Shown here in pieces: positions 16,902 to 27,376 of a DNA stretch of 64,000 nt; the stretch's first letter is position 1, and each line of letters opens with the position of its first letter. The DNA comes from JAALKW01 sp963974485 (GTDB lineage: Bacteria > Pseudomonadota > Gammaproteobacteria > Legionellales > Legionellaceae). The notes beneath the pieces were generated by a model that worked only from the letters and a program-made list of their open reading frames with translations, was not told the DNA's origin and made no database searches. The stretch is taken from assembly GCA_963974485.1 (NCBI GenBank), contig CAXBBS010000008.1:1-64000 (forward strand), in the 5' to 3' direction. A program made the translations under genes and the position numbers.

Positions 16902-18572
16902 ATGCTTCGTTCACTTTTGATTGAAAATTTAGCGATTGTCACACACCTCGAACTCGACCTATCCGAAGGCATGACTGCCTTTACCGGTGAGACCGGGGCA
17001 GGAAAATCCATCATGATTGATGCTCTGATGCTTGCGATGGGTGGGCGTGCAGACGCCTCCGTCATACGCGCAGGTGAAACCAAATGCAGTGTTGCCGCTT
17101 TGTTTACGTTTGAACCCGGCTCCGAACCCGCGCTCTGGCTCGACGAACACGATCTACTTGAAGCCGACAGCGATGAAATTTGGTTGCGTCGCGTGATTCA
17201 TACCGAAGGCCGCTCAAAATCCTACATCAACGGCCACCCCCTGCCTTTACACAAAATCAAGGCACTCAGTGAGTTGTTACTTGATATTCATGGTCAACAT
17301 CAACATCAACGTTTACTCAAACCGGCCACGCATCGTGTGCAACTTGATCAATACGCCCATCATCCCGAGTTATTACATAACGTCGCACATCTCTACCAAA
17401 CATGCCAAAAACTAAAACACAATTTAGCTGCGGCTAACGCACATGCGACCGATCAAGCCCATGTCGACTTACTCAATTATCAACTTGAAGAACTGCGTGC
17501 GCTCGAGCTTCAAGAAAACGAGATCGACGAGCTCAATCAAGAACATACGACCCTGCATCATGCCAAAACCTATTTAGAAGAAATCGAATATATCAAGATT
17601 ATGCTCTTGGGTGATGACGATACGGCATCCATTCAACAAAATCTTCATCATATTATTCAGCAGCTTAATCACTTACCTGGCAAGCACCCACGCGTTGAGG
17701 CCGCTGCAGAATTTATACAAACAGCCTTGATACAATGCGAAGAGGCTGCAAGCGAGATCGAATATTTTGCAAACGAAGTACACTTAGATCCCGAACGCCT
17801 ACAAGCCGTTGAGGCGCGCCTTAGCATCCTGCACCAAGCTGCACGTAAATATCACGTGAAAGCCGATCAATTATTAGAAAAGCAACATCAACTCGAACAA
17901 GACCAGGCCAATCTTGAGCATCTTGAAGAACAGCAAATACACTTAAAACAAGCGTTTGATGCAGCGCACGCAAACTATGAGCAAGCCGCTCGACTGCTAC
18001 GCGCATCACGCCAACAACATGCCCAAAATCTTGAGCAAGACATCACCGGCATGCTGAAGCAATTAGATATAGCGCACGGCGTGATACGTGTCATGATAAC
18101 CCCCGCCGACACCATGCAACCGCATGGCTTCGATCGCGTGGAATATTTTGTGAGCACGAATCCTGGCATTCCTCCCGATGCACTGGCTAAAATCGCCTCC
18201 GGTGGTGAACTCTCCCGCATTAGCCTCGCCATCCAGGTCATCACAGCACGGCGTGCATCAACACCTACGCTCTTTTTTGACGAAGTGGACGTTGGTATAG
18301 GGGGAGCAACTGCTGCACGTGTAGGTCAGCTCCTACGGACCTTAGGCAGCCGCCTCCAAGTCTTTTGTGTGACCCATCAACCACAAGTCGCCGCCGCCGC
18401 ACACAATCACATGCTGGTTAAGAAGCACTCCAACGGTACACACACTTTTTCTGATGTGCTAAGACTCGACGCCGAAGCAAAAGTCGAAGAGATCGCACGC
18501 ATGCTCGGCGGGTTACACATGACAGCAGAAACACAGAATCATGCCAAAGCTTTATTGCAGGAGCATGCATAA
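16902..18572 (+). CDS. recN: DNA repair protein RecN
   Basis: 556 residues, SMC-like ATPase for double-strand break repair. Walker A is GETGAGKSIMIDAL (about 27-40), a central His/Gln/Glu-rich coiled coil covers about 155-380, the ABC signature is ASGGELSRISLA and Walker B is TLFFDEVDVGIGG. Downstream of nadK in the likely typA-nadK-recN series. No LexA box was recognised in front of it. Confidence 0.96.
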   Translation: MLRSLLIENLAIVTHLELDLSEGMTAFTGETGAGKSIMIDALMLAMGGRADASVIRAGETKCSVAALFTFEPGSEPALWLDEHDLLEADSDEIWLRRVIHTEGRSKSYINGHPLPLHKIKALSELLLDIHGQHQHQRLLKPATHRVQLDQYAHHPELLHNVAHLYQTCQKLKHNLAAANAHATDQAHVDLLNYQLEELRALELQENEIDELNQEHTTLHHAKTYLEEIEYIKIMLLGDDDTASIQQNLHHIIQQLNHLPGKHPRVEAAAEFIQTALIQCEEAASEIEYFANEVHLDPERLQAVEARLSILHQAARKYHVKADQLLEKQHQLEQDQANLEHLEEQQIHLKQAFDAAHANYEQAARLLRASRQQHAQNLEQDITGMLKQLDIAHGVIRVMITPADTMQPHGFDRVEYFVSTNPGIPPDALAKIASGGELSRISLAIQVITARRASTPTLFFDEVDVGIGGATAARVGQLLRTLGSRLQVFCVTHQPQVAAAAHNHMLVKKHSNGTHTFSDVLRLDAEAKVEEIARMLGGLHMTAETQNHAKALLQEHA

Positions 18573-18582
18573 ACGCACAAAT

Positions 18583-18612
18583 TTGACCCAAACAAGCTCA
18601 TCATGATACAAT
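18583..18612 (+). promoter_or_regulatory. Promoter of the 497-residue unknown gene
   Basis: TTGACC (18583-18588), 18-base spacer, TACAAT (18607-18612), 33 bases before ATG 18646. This gives the gene its own transcription start after recN. Confidence 0.6.
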
Positions 18613-18645
18613 TAAAGTCTGAAAACTCTTACTCTCAGGTTACGT

Positions 18646-20139
18646 ATGTTTTTAAAAACCCCTAGAATAACCGGACTTTTATTCAATTGCGCGATGAACT
18701 GTGCACTTCCACGGTTATTAGAAAATATCGATGCATTAGTTGTACTTGAGCATGCGAACAACCTGCCTTCTTTAAATCATGATGCTGTCTATACCAATCA
18801 TGAACGTTTAAAAGCCATTTTTACAACCCATTACGGCATTGATAATACCTCGTGTACGTGGGAAAAATTTTATACGTTTTTAAATACTCATAGCTTTTAT
18901 GCCCAAGAAATCATGTTTGCGCCTGTTTTTCGTATTTTCATTGCTGAAATGGCGCTCCAAAGCGGCCAGTATAAAGAACAAGATTTATGGCGCATCCGAG
19001 ATATTCAGGATATAGGTCAAGACGCTGAATCAGACATGGTCTATGCAGCACTGGGTACAACGAACCCCACCGTTGGCCGCTATAATCTTTTACCGATATC
19101 AGAAATCAGTGCTCTTTTCTACGCGCCGCTTGCGCTTGGCAACGTCACGCTATACGAACATGAACACGGCACTGAAACATATCATCTACAAGAAATAAGA
19201 ACGATCCCCGATGGAGGCATACCGTTGTGGATAGACCGCGATAACCATGATTTTTCGATGTACTTACGAGAAGACCACTACGAACTCCTTCCCAAGCTTG
19301 ATCTTACTGAGCCAACAGCTCGCTTCATCGAGGAAATCAATACGTTACCTGGTCCTTTAGGCAAGATCCATGAAATTTTAAGCTCATCGCAATCGGCCAA
19401 ACAATCCAACGAAGGATTAGGCCGGTTAGTAACCTATGTTCATGATGCATTAGGAACGTGGATAAACGAAGAGGTGCGTTTAGCAGATGCAGCCACACCA
19501 CGAGGTGAGATAGACTATGACACCTACAAACAATCAAACGCCGCTTACTATAGTACGACAGACGTGGGACGAGCGACCTTTGCGGCGATTTTACTTGCTA
19601 TTGCGGCGAGAACGCCAGCATTTAAAGCACTAGCGGAACGCTTATTACAGCAAGACAAACTTTCACCTGAGCTGATTCAAGTCATCTTAAATCCAAGTTA
19701 TGATTTAACGGCGACATTTGAAACAATACAACCATCAACAACAAACTTGGCCCAGCATGGTGTTTTTAATACGCCGCATAGAAAAGAATTTAAAACGGCA
19801 TGCACTAAGATGATCCGGGTATTAAGCGAGCTACACCAAGCTGATAAAATCACAAAAATCGAGTCTGATGCGTTACGCCGAGAAATAAGGTCTCTATACC
19901 GCAATCCAGAAAGCCACGAACAATTCCTACAAACCATGCAGCAATGCGAGGAACGCTTGGGCGGAAAGTTTATAGCCTATTGCATGTTAGCCGCAGGTTA
20001 TGCGGCCAAGATCTGTTCGTTGGGTTACTTAGGCGACACATGGATTGAACAGGCAAATCAAACACTTGAGCACATTAAGACGTTAGAAAACTTCGCGTCA
20101 GAGGCTGAAGTTTTTTATAAGTCTACTCAGTCAACATGA
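18646..20139 (+). CDS. Unknown cytoplasmic protein, effector candidate
   Basis: 497 residues, no membrane span and no signal peptide. Acidic and helix-rich, with repeated His, Glu and aromatic residues; no family recognised. Features include EHEHGTETYHLQEIRTIPDG and a C-terminal helical region (KEFKTACTKMIRVLSELHQADK). It has its own promoter and sits between housekeeping genes. The stop overlaps the convergent proC 3' end by 9 bases. Confidence 0.8.
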   Translation: MFLKTPRITGLLFNCAMNCALPRLLENIDALVVLEHANNLPSLNHDAVYTNHERLKAIFTTHYGIDNTSCTWEKFYTFLNTHSFYAQEIMFAPVFRIFIAEMALQSGQYKEQDLWRIRDIQDIGQDAESDMVYAALGTTNPTVGRYNLLPISEISALFYAPLALGNVTLYEHEHGTETYHLQEIRTIPDGGIPLWIDRDNHDFSMYLREDHYELLPKLDLTEPTARFIEEINTLPGPLGKIHEILSSSQSAKQSNEGLGRLVTYVHDALGTWINEEVRLADAATPRGEIDYDTYKQSNAAYYSTTDVGRATFAAILLAIAARTPAFKALAERLLQQDKLSPELIQVILNPSYDLTATFETIQPSTTNLAQHGVFNTPHRKEFKTACTKMIRVLSELHQADKITKIESDALRREIRSLYRNPESHEQFLQTMQQCEERLGGKFIAYCMLAAGYAAKICSLGYLGDTWIEQANQTLEHIKTLENFASEAEVFYKSTQST

Positions 20140-21063
20140 GTTGCTCGGCCCCTCTGAAGGCACTTTATATGAAGTAATTTCAGTACGGGATGAAAAAATT
20201 CGAAAGCGCGTAGTGCCTTGCTCAGGCTTTTTTTTTACGAGGGTTTCTCCCGAAGAGCTGTCTGGCGCTCCTAATTCAACCGCACGTTGGAACGCTGCAT
20301 TTATAGCCTGCTGATAGATGCCATCTATCCCATCACGAGCAAGGCAATCAATACCGGCTTGTGTTGTTCCACCTTTAGAGGCAATTTTAGCCATCAAGGC
20401 ATCCATATCCAAGCAGGTTTCATCGGCCATAAGTGAAGAGGCTAAAAATGTTTTGACCACCGCATGACGCGCTTTTTCATGCTCAATGCCATGGGCTTCA
20501 GCCGCTTTAATCGCGCCATCCATCAAACGAAAAACCAAACCCGGACCACTACCCGTGAGAGCGGTATACAAACGAAAAGCTTCTTCTGTATTCACCCACT
20601 CGACTGCCCCTGTAGAACCAAATAGATTGGAAACCATTTCGTGATGCGTTGTATTTAACGCCTGATTTGGGAAGCATGCCGTAAAGCCTTCGTTAACCGA
20701 GACACCCATGTTAGGCATGACGCTCACAACCGCAGCTGTTTTAAAATATTTAGCGACGTTGAAACCCGCAGCCATCGATAAAACAAGCGGGTTATTTTCT
20801 GCTCGCTCAACCATCGCCGCGATTTCAGAACAGACCGACGGCATATCTTTCGGCTTTGCACCCAATAAAATCACATCAGCCTGTTGAATGGCTGTTAAAT
20901 TATCTGGAGCATGATTAAATTCTGTTTTTTTTAATCCTGCATTAATACTCGGGCTTGAGACCATCACGTTTTCTTTTGCTAAAACACCTTGTGCAACAGC
21001 GGCTCGGACAACAGCACCTGACATATGTCCAAACCCAATGCATGTAAGTTTAATCGGTAACAT
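20131..21063 (-). CDS. proC: Pyrroline-5-carboxylate reductase
   Basis: 310 residues; last step of proline synthesis. The N-terminal Rossmann motif CIGFGHMSGAVVRAAV and the C-terminal ALTGSGPGLVFRLMDG and KGGTTQAGID (dimer/active-site region) are clear. The usual length is about 270. The final 30 or so residues, after SSGETLVKKK, form a basic tail not expected in the family, possibly from loss of an earlier stop. It is read toward the unknown gene, with overlapping stops. Confidence 0.93.
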   Translation of the reverse strand: MLPIKLTCIGFGHMSGAVVRAAVAQGVLAKENVMVSSPSINAGLKKTEFNHAPDNLTAIQQADVILLGAKPKDMPSVCSEIAAMVERAENNPLVLSMAAGFNVAKYFKTAAVVSVMPNMGVSVNEGFTACFPNQALNTTHHEMVSNLFGSTGAVEWVNTEEAFRLYTALTGSGPGLVFRLMDGAIKAAEAHGIEHEKARHAVVKTFLASSLMADETCLDMDALMAKIASKGGTTQAGIDCLARDGIDGIYQQAINAAFQRAVELGAPDSSSGETLVKKKPEQGTTRFRIFSSRTEITSYKVPSEGPSNSC

Positions 21064-21069
21064 CTATAA

Positions 21070-22713
21070 CTACTCCTGACTCAAATGCGTACGGCGGTCG
21101 CACATGGTTTCAATGCTGTTCACAACGGATTGATGACAAATACGTTCCATAATAGGAATTTCAGATAAAGGGGTCCCAGCCTCAATAGCGTGGGCAATTA
21201 AAAAACTATCTTGCCACATTTTTTCGTTCTTGCGAGCGCCTGCTCGAAGCCACAACGCAACCCATAAAAAATGAAACACCCACGTTTCGCGAGCCTGCTC
21301 CAGTTCATGCTCAAAAACAGCTTTCATGGCCTCTTCAAAACGACATATTTTGACGCCATCTTCAAAGCTACAGCAGCGGTTCACCCATTTATCAATGCTT
21401 TCATTTTCAAGGTACCATGACGCCGCAAACGGTTTGCTATGCAACCACTGAGCCGAGCGTTTAAATGCATCATCCACCACACTCGGTGTGAAAGGTTCAA
21501 TTTGCACGGCTAAGAGCTCTAGAAGCTGCGGCACATCGAGCGGTTTAGGTAAAAAATGTATGCCCATTGCTTCTTGAAATTCTAAAAAATGAAGATTGGG
21601 CATGTTACCTTGCTCAAGTGTCAACGCTAAAAAATGATTGATCATCATCGTGATGTATTCAAGATCGACTTTACGCAAAGTGACGCCATCATCCAAAACT
21701 TCACGACAATAGTGCTTAGCATCTGCCGCCGTAATCACCGGCGTAATCCAGCTGTCTTTGACACCAAAACCATCTTTTAATAAAACACCCGCCAAGCGCG
21801 TAGCACGACCTTGCTTTAACTGTAAAAATAAACCTTGTGCACCACCACCATCAATTTCACTTGCTTGTATTTTAGAAAACATTGCGGAAGTTTCTTGTCG
21901 AAAAACCACACCTTTTTTACGTTGCTCACGAATCCAATAAGCGATGTGATCACATAATATCTCCGGCACCCACGCCTGAATGGCCTGCAAGCGTGAAAGC
22001 GACACCGAACTCAACGTCATGCTTGGCATCAACGTATCCAGCGCCATCACCACAACCTCTCGTACGTCAGCACGTGGGTGTAATAATGCAAGCAACGCTG
22101 CATCTTGCCCCTCGTCAATGCTACACAAATCCATCATGAGATCGCCAAAAAATTCAGGCGGCATAGCATGGCTCTGTGCAAAAAAATGTCCCGCAAGCTC
22201 AAACGTTGATAAATCAGAAAGCTCGTTAATTAAAGCGCGGATGGATTCAAGATGATCGATATTTTCATCATGAAACGCTTCGCTCTCTTCATCAGACAAC
22301 GTCAGATAAGCGTATTGAAGGGCTGGAGATAACTCCACTTCCGCGTCATAAAACGCATTAAGCACAGGCAACCAAAAATTTAATCCTTGTGAACCCTGCT
22401 CAATCGCATCCGTGAGTAAATTCATCAGATCATTCATCAGATGTGCCGCACGTCGATTTCCGTTCTCGCCAGCAAAGCGTAACTGTGAAACACACATATC
22501 CAATGCAAAAATTAGCGCTGAAAAATAAGCTTGCTGAGTTTCTAACAGCGATGCATCCATAGCTGAAAGCTGATGAATCAACGCAGGCACAAGCTCCGGT
22601 GTTTGATCAAAACGTAACTGTGCCTCAGACATCGGGTCGTCTCCGGCATCAATCTTGGCGGCCATTAAATCAACCCAATGCCCCAGCTGCTCTGCCGGTA
22701 TCGAATCTTTCAT
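21070..22713 (-). CDS. Unknown protein with HEAT-like helical repeats
   Basis: 547 residues, cytoplasmic, acidic, leucine-rich helices throughout. The segment LLALLHPRADVREVVVMALDTLMPSM (about 210-235) looks like a HEAT repeat. No catalytic motif seen. The ATG overlaps the stop of the thioesterase gene by 4 bases, and the gene ends 6 bases before proC, so it sits in a tex-yciA-unknown-proC operon. Function unknown; a scaffold or SEC-C-type metal protein is possible. Confidence 0.8.
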   Translation of the reverse strand: MKDSIPAEQLGHWVDLMAAKIDAGDDPMSEAQLRFDQTPELVPALIHQLSAMDASLLETQQAYFSALIFALDMCVSQLRFAGENGNRRAAHLMNDLMNLLTDAIEQGSQGLNFWLPVLNAFYDAEVELSPALQYAYLTLSDEESEAFHDENIDHLESIRALINELSDLSTFELAGHFFAQSHAMPPEFFGDLMMDLCSIDEGQDAALLALLHPRADVREVVVMALDTLMPSMTLSSVSLSRLQAIQAWVPEILCDHIAYWIREQRKKGVVFRQETSAMFSKIQASEIDGGGAQGLFLQLKQGRATRLAGVLLKDGFGVKDSWITPVITAADAKHYCREVLDDGVTLRKVDLEYITMMINHFLALTLEQGNMPNLHFLEFQEAMGIHFLPKPLDVPQLLELLAVQIEPFTPSVVDDAFKRSAQWLHSKPFAASWYLENESIDKWVNRCCSFEDGVKICRFEEAMKAVFEHELEQARETWVFHFLWVALWLRAGARKNEKMWQDSFLIAHAIEAGTPLSEIPIMERICHQSVVNSIETMCDRRTHLSQE

Positions 22714-23093
22714 ACGCTTGCCTTAACGCATCTTGGCTTACCATGCTCATTAATCGCAACAAACGTAAACACACCTTCGGTCACTTGTGAACGTTCTCCC
22801 GTTGCAAATACTTGCTTCCAGACCTGCACATTAATCACCATCGACGTATTACCTACATGCTCTAATTCAACATAACAACTCACCACATCGCCAATATGCA
22901 CCGGCAATAAAAAACTCATGGAATCAATAGCGACTGTCGCCGCACGGCCTTTAGAATACGTTTTAGCTAAGATTCCTGCCGCCAAATCCATTTGAGACAC
23001 AAGCCATCCACCAAAAATATCACCCTGTGGATTCGTGTCCGATGGCATCGCCAACGTTTGAATTGCAAGCTCTCCTCGCGGCATGGTTGTCAT
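22710..23093 (-). CDS. YciA-type acyl-CoA thioesterase
   Basis: 127 residues, single hotdog fold. The signature NPQGDIFGGWLVSQMDLAAG carries the catalytic Asp, and AIDSMSFLLPVHIGDVV is the second family block. It hydrolyses acyl-CoAs in the cytoplasm. Start and stop overlap both neighbours by 4 bases (ATGA), showing tight translational coupling. Confidence 0.92.
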   Translation of the reverse strand: MTTMPRGELAIQTLAMPSDTNPQGDIFGGWLVSQMDLAAGILAKTYSKGRAATVAIDSMSFLLPVHIGDVVSCYVELEHVGNTSMVINVQVWKQVFATGERSQVTEGVFTFVAINEHGKPRCVKASV

Positions 23094-25435
23094 GATGAAC
23101 TCCGTTTCAATTTAGCGAAAGCATCAGCCATAGCCGTATTCAAAACCTGCGCAGGCTGCGCATCCATACGCTTTTCAGGCCGCCTTGCTTGTGCTTTTTG
23201 AGCTGGTTTTTTAGGCGTCGCAACCGGCTTAGGTTTTTCTTTGGTTCTCATCGTCAAGCTAAGACGACGACGCGTCAGATCAAGCTCAAGCACCCTCACC
23301 TGAACCACGTCGCCAACGTTCAACAACTGATGAGGATCTTGTACAAATTTATCGGCCAAAGCAGAAATATGTACCAAACCGTGTTGTTCAGCGCCCACAT
23401 CCACAAACGCACCAAAGCTTGTAATACGGCGAACCACACCCTCAAGCGACATATCCTGTTTTAATGCTTCGAGTCGGATCACCCCAGGCTTTGGTTTGGG
23501 TTCTAATGGTTTAAATGCAGGACGAGGATCGCTTCCTGGTGCTCGCAATTCATGCACCCAATCTTGCACGGTTGGCAAACCACCTTCACATGCCTCGCCG
23601 TATCGCGAGAAATCAATCGCATCAACTGCTTCTGGTTTTGCAAAAACATCCGCTAAACTCAAGCTATTTTCTTTTAATATTTGCTCAACTAAAGCATAAT
23701 CTTTGGGATGAATGCGCGTTGCATCTAATCTATGCTCGCCATCAAGAACATATAAAAAACCTGCCGCTTGCTGAAATACATGTGCATTAATGCCTGACAC
23801 AGCTTTCAGCTGCTCACGCGTTTTAAATACGCCATGTGCCTCACGATACGCAACAATGGCATCCGCTATCGCAACATCAAGGCCTGAGACATGACTCAAA
23901 ACCGTCGCCGATGCCATGTTGACATCGACGCCAACCGCATTCACACAATCCGTCATGACACCGGTTAACGCACGAGCGACCACGTGTTGATTCATGTCAT
24001 GCTGATGAGGTGCAAGCACCATCGCGCGCGGCGGCATTTTAATCAACTCTTCGAGGGGATTCTGGAAACGTCGCGCCATAGAAACTGCCGCTCGGCAAGG
24101 TGGATACACATCAGGTAAAGCTTCAGCTGCAGCATCAGATACAGCATAAGCCAAGGCGCCTAACTCGGGCGTCCGCATCATTGTAAACGGCATATCTGGA
24201 TAGCGCTTAGCAAGTGTGGCAAACAAACGTTCCGCTTCACGAAACCCAAGATTATTTCCCGTAACAACCCAGCGAACATCATGTTTCGCCAAGCACTTTG
24301 CAAGCCCAGAAAGCGCAGGCTCCCATTGATAGTCCGGCGAAAAAGGAAACACGCTGGTATCATCAAGCACCGTTCCCATGCTATCAACCACCGCAACACT
24401 CACCCCCGTGCGGCGCTCAAAAAATAAGCCCATGGTCACCGCACGCGGCGCAGGTGCCGTGAAGAGTAAACCTCGCAACTGCTTGCTCAACCCATGCACT
24501 GCATCATCGTCAGCTCGACTGCGTAGGCGTGCCAAGATTTCAGCTTCAAGTTTCGGTGCAAGCTTTTTCTCCCAAAGCATGCGCACCGTATCCATCAACC
24601 AACCGTGAGCAGGACGTGTGTTATCAGCAATCTTCACGCTTGACGCAAGATAACGTTCGGCATAGGTTGTATCGGGCAAGCTTAAGCTCAACTGAAGTGC
24701 TGCTTCACGACGCCCCCGAAACAGCATATGCACACGGCGCAACGGCATGGTTTTAATCGAGGCTTCTGCCTCAACGTATTCAGACCATATGATTTGGTTT
24801 TTTCCTGATTTTGCTTGCTTTGATTTATTTGATTTTATCTCTGGGGACAAAACGGATGTTAAAACACCATGCTCCCAAAAGTACTCACGAAAATGCGCAA
24901 CAACATCGAGATTCTGCGCCCAGCGTTCCATTAAAATATGCCGTGCGCCTGCAAGTACTGCGCCCACATTGTGTACATGTGCGTCCACGTTAACAAAAGC
25001 CGCTGCTTCATCTTCGGGAGAAAGCATGGAATCTGCGAGCAAGGCATCAGCCAAAGGCTGAAGACCTGCGTCTCGAGCGCGTGCGGCGGGAGATTTTTGC
25101 TTACTCGCATACGGAAGATAAATATCTTCAAGCGTTGCACGTGTTGCGGCCGCCATCAGCATGCTCCGAAGTTCGGGCGTTAACTTTTCTCGCGCTGTCA
25201 ATGCCTCGAGCATCACCTCGCGCCGCTCACGTAAAGCATAGAGTTGCTCTAATCGCTCAACAATGGCTCGCAGCGGCGCATGCTTCATGCCTTCCGTACG
25301 CGCTTTCCGGTAACGAGCTATATAAGAGACGGTCTCGCCTGCTTCAAGTAACTCAATCGCCGCACACACCGATGAGGTTTTTAATTTAAATAAAGTAGCC
25401 ACCCCATCGGCTATATTGGATATATCGTGCGTCAT
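23090..25435 (-). CDS. tex: Transcription accessory protein Tex
   Basis: 781 residues from ATG 25435, chosen because GAGG lies 6 bases before it; an ATG at 25441 is too close to that site, and upstream in-frame codons encode an unrelated hydrophobic stretch. Order: N-terminal Tex domain, YqgF-like RNase H fold (about 320-460), helix-hairpin-helix motifs (about 495-560, VSGLDVAIADAIVAYREAHG), and an S1 RNA-binding domain (about 650-725, GVVRRITSFGAFVDVG). The tail is Lys/Pro-rich. It binds nucleic acids and RNA polymerase. Confidence 0.95.
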   Translation of the reverse strand: MTHDISNIADGVATLFKLKTSSVCAAIELLEAGETVSYIARYRKARTEGMKHAPLRAIVERLEQLYALRERREVMLEALTAREKLTPELRSMLMAAATRATLEDIYLPYASKQKSPAARARDAGLQPLADALLADSMLSPEDEAAAFVNVDAHVHNVGAVLAGARHILMERWAQNLDVVAHFREYFWEHGVLTSVLSPEIKSNKSKQAKSGKNQIIWSEYVEAEASIKTMPLRRVHMLFRGRREAALQLSLSLPDTTYAERYLASSVKIADNTRPAHGWLMDTVRMLWEKKLAPKLEAEILARLRSRADDDAVHGLSKQLRGLLFTAPAPRAVTMGLFFERRTGVSVAVVDSMGTVLDDTSVFPFSPDYQWEPALSGLAKCLAKHDVRWVVTGNNLGFREAERLFATLAKRYPDMPFTMMRTPELGALAYAVSDAAAEALPDVYPPCRAAVSMARRFQNPLEELIKMPPRAMVLAPHQHDMNQHVVARALTGVMTDCVNAVGVDVNMASATVLSHVSGLDVAIADAIVAYREAHGVFKTREQLKAVSGINAHVFQQAAGFLYVLDGEHRLDATRIHPKDYALVEQILKENSLSLADVFAKPEAVDAIDFSRYGEACEGGLPTVQDWVHELRAPGSDPRPAFKPLEPKPKPGVIRLEALKQDMSLEGVVRRITSFGAFVDVGAEQHGLVHISALADKFVQDPHQLLNVGDVVQVRVLELDLTRRRLSLTMRTKEKPKPVATPKKPAQKAQARRPEKRMDAQPAQVLNTAMADAFAKLKRSSS

Positions 25436-25521
25436 GTCCATCCTCACATCAAGACAGGTCAAAAAAACAACGAAGTATACGCTGTCTCGTGTTATTTCTA
25501 AAGCCACATAACATACGAAGC

Positions 25522-27339
25522 TTACTCAACGGTCACGGATTTTGCTAAATTTCGAGGCTGATCGACATCCGTGCCTTTTGCAACCGACACATGATAAGCC
25601 AGAAGTTGCAACGGCACCGTGTAGATAATAGGCGCAATCCAAGAGCCGCAGGTCGGCACTTGAACCAAGCGCGTACCGTTTTGAGGCCATGTTCCCGCAT
25701 CATCTACAAACACCACCAACTGCCCACCGCGTGCGCTGACCTCATGCAAATTAGATTTTACTTTTTCCAATAATTTATCATTTGGTGCTACAGCAACAAC
25801 CGGCATGTTCTCATCCACCAAAGCAAGCGGCCCATGCTTTAACTCACCCGCAGGATACGCTTCAGCATGAATGTACGAAATTTCTTTCAGCTTTAACGCA
25901 CCTTCGAGCGCAATCGGATATTGTGAACCACGCCCCAGAAAAAGCGCATGTGCTTTGTTCACAAACAACGGCGTTAAAGCCGCAATTTCTTTATCCATCG
26001 TCAGCGCACGCTTACAATGCTCAGGTAACTCTCGAAGTTGCTGCAACGCCTCAGAGGCCCGCGATTCATCACGACACAAGGCCGTGGCAAGCATTAAAAA
26101 AACGGCTAACTGCGTCGTAAATGCTTTGGTTGATGCCACACCCACTTCAACACCGGCGCGTGTCAAACACACATAATCAGACGCACGCACAAGTTCGCTG
26201 GCAGCAACATTACAAATACCAAACGTCGCCAAATAATTCATGCTTTTTGCTTTATACAAGGCCGCGAGCGTATCGGCCGTTTCACCGGATTGTGAGACCG
26301 TAATAAACAACGTTCCTTCTTGAGCGACCACATCCCGATACCGATATTCGCTCGCAATTTCAACGTACGTCGGTAAACCCGCCAGTGATTCCAACCAATA
26401 TTTAGCAACCAACCCCGCATGATAACTTGTGCCGCACGCGACAATTTGAATTTGTTTGATCTTATCAAACATCTGGCGCGCATCTTCTCCAAAACTTGCT
26501 CGTAACACTTCAAGACTTGCCACACGACCTTCAAGCGTATCAGATAAAACTTGGGGCTGCTCTACAATTTCTTTCATCATAAAATGCCGATATTTACCTT
26601 TATTAACCACATAGGCATCATCTAATAACGGCTGCTCTTCTCGCGTAACAACTTGATGATCAGCATCAAAAATTTCGATGCTTGAATTGGATAAACGTAC
26701 ACTATCACCTTCTTCAAGATATATAATTTTTTGTGCAAACGCGCGCAGAGCTAGCGCATCTGAAGCAATAAATTGCTCACCCACACCAAGACCCAGCACC
26801 AGTGGGCTACCTTGACGCAGGCCAACCAGTTCGTTGGGATGCGCTTCGTGCAACACCGCCAAAGAAAACGCGCCTTTCATGCGAGCCGCCGTAGCTTGCA
26901 CGGCGTGCAATAAAGATGGTGTACTTGCATAATGATGATGAATCAAATGCGCCACCACTTCCGTATCGGTCTCAGACGTAAACTCATAGCCTTTATCACG
27001 TAAATACGCGCGCAAGTCATCATGATTTTCAATAATGCCGTTATGAACCACAGCCACTTCATGTCCAGAAACATGAGGATGCGCATTGGCCTCACAAGGC
27101 TTACCGTGTGTCGCCCAACGGGTATGGGCAATACCGGTATTGCCTGCAATAGGCGTTTTCAGCATAGCGTCTGCCAACACCTGCACTTTGCCTTGAATGC
27201 GAATACGACTCAGGCGTGTGTCATCATCAATCACAGCCATACCCGCCGAATCATAGCCGCGGTATTCTAAGCGCCGCAGCCCTTCAAGCAAAACCTGGGT
27301 GATGTCTCGTGCTGAGGTCGCCCCAATTATTCCACACAT
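25522..27339 (-). CDS. glmS: Glutamine-fructose-6-phosphate aminotransferase GlmS
   Basis: 605 residues. The N-terminal class II glutamine amidotransferase domain starts CGIIGA, Cys2 being the nucleophile, with the YDSAG and HTRWATHG motifs. Two SIS domains follow (about 285-425, 455-600), with the C-terminus DQPRNLAKSVTVE. It makes glucosamine-6-phosphate for peptidoglycan and LPS. No glmS ribozyme is expected outside Firmicutes and none was seen. Confidence 0.97.
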   Translation of the reverse strand: MCGIIGATSARDITQVLLEGLRRLEYRGYDSAGMAVIDDDTRLSRIRIQGKVQVLADAMLKTPIAGNTGIAHTRWATHGKPCEANAHPHVSGHEVAVVHNGIIENHDDLRAYLRDKGYEFTSETDTEVVAHLIHHHYASTPSLLHAVQATAARMKGAFSLAVLHEAHPNELVGLRQGSPLVLGLGVGEQFIASDALALRAFAQKIIYLEEGDSVRLSNSSIEIFDADHQVVTREEQPLLDDAYVVNKGKYRHFMMKEIVEQPQVLSDTLEGRVASLEVLRASFGEDARQMFDKIKQIQIVACGTSYHAGLVAKYWLESLAGLPTYVEIASEYRYRDVVAQEGTLFITVSQSGETADTLAALYKAKSMNYLATFGICNVAASELVRASDYVCLTRAGVEVGVASTKAFTTQLAVFLMLATALCRDESRASEALQQLRELPEHCKRALTMDKEIAALTPLFVNKAHALFLGRGSQYPIALEGALKLKEISYIHAEAYPAGELKHGPLALVDENMPVVAVAPNDKLLEKVKSNLHEVSARGGQLVVFVDDAGTWPQNGTRLVQVPTCGSWIAPIIYTVPLQLLAYHVSVAKGTDVDQPRNLAKSVTVE

Positions 27340-27376
27340 CGTTTTTCTCCATAAAATATTAACTTAACATATAAAA

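Noticed and set aside
17849..17864. TCACGTGAAA, parS-like core in recN
   Set aside because: The outer bases do not match; probably chance inside coding sequence.
24747..25061. 104-codon open frame opposite tex
   Set aside because: Antisense shadow of a clear gene; cysteine- and serine-rich with no family pattern.
25436..25507. N-terminal extension of Tex
   Set aside because: The extra residues are unlike Tex and the ribosome site fits ATG 25435.
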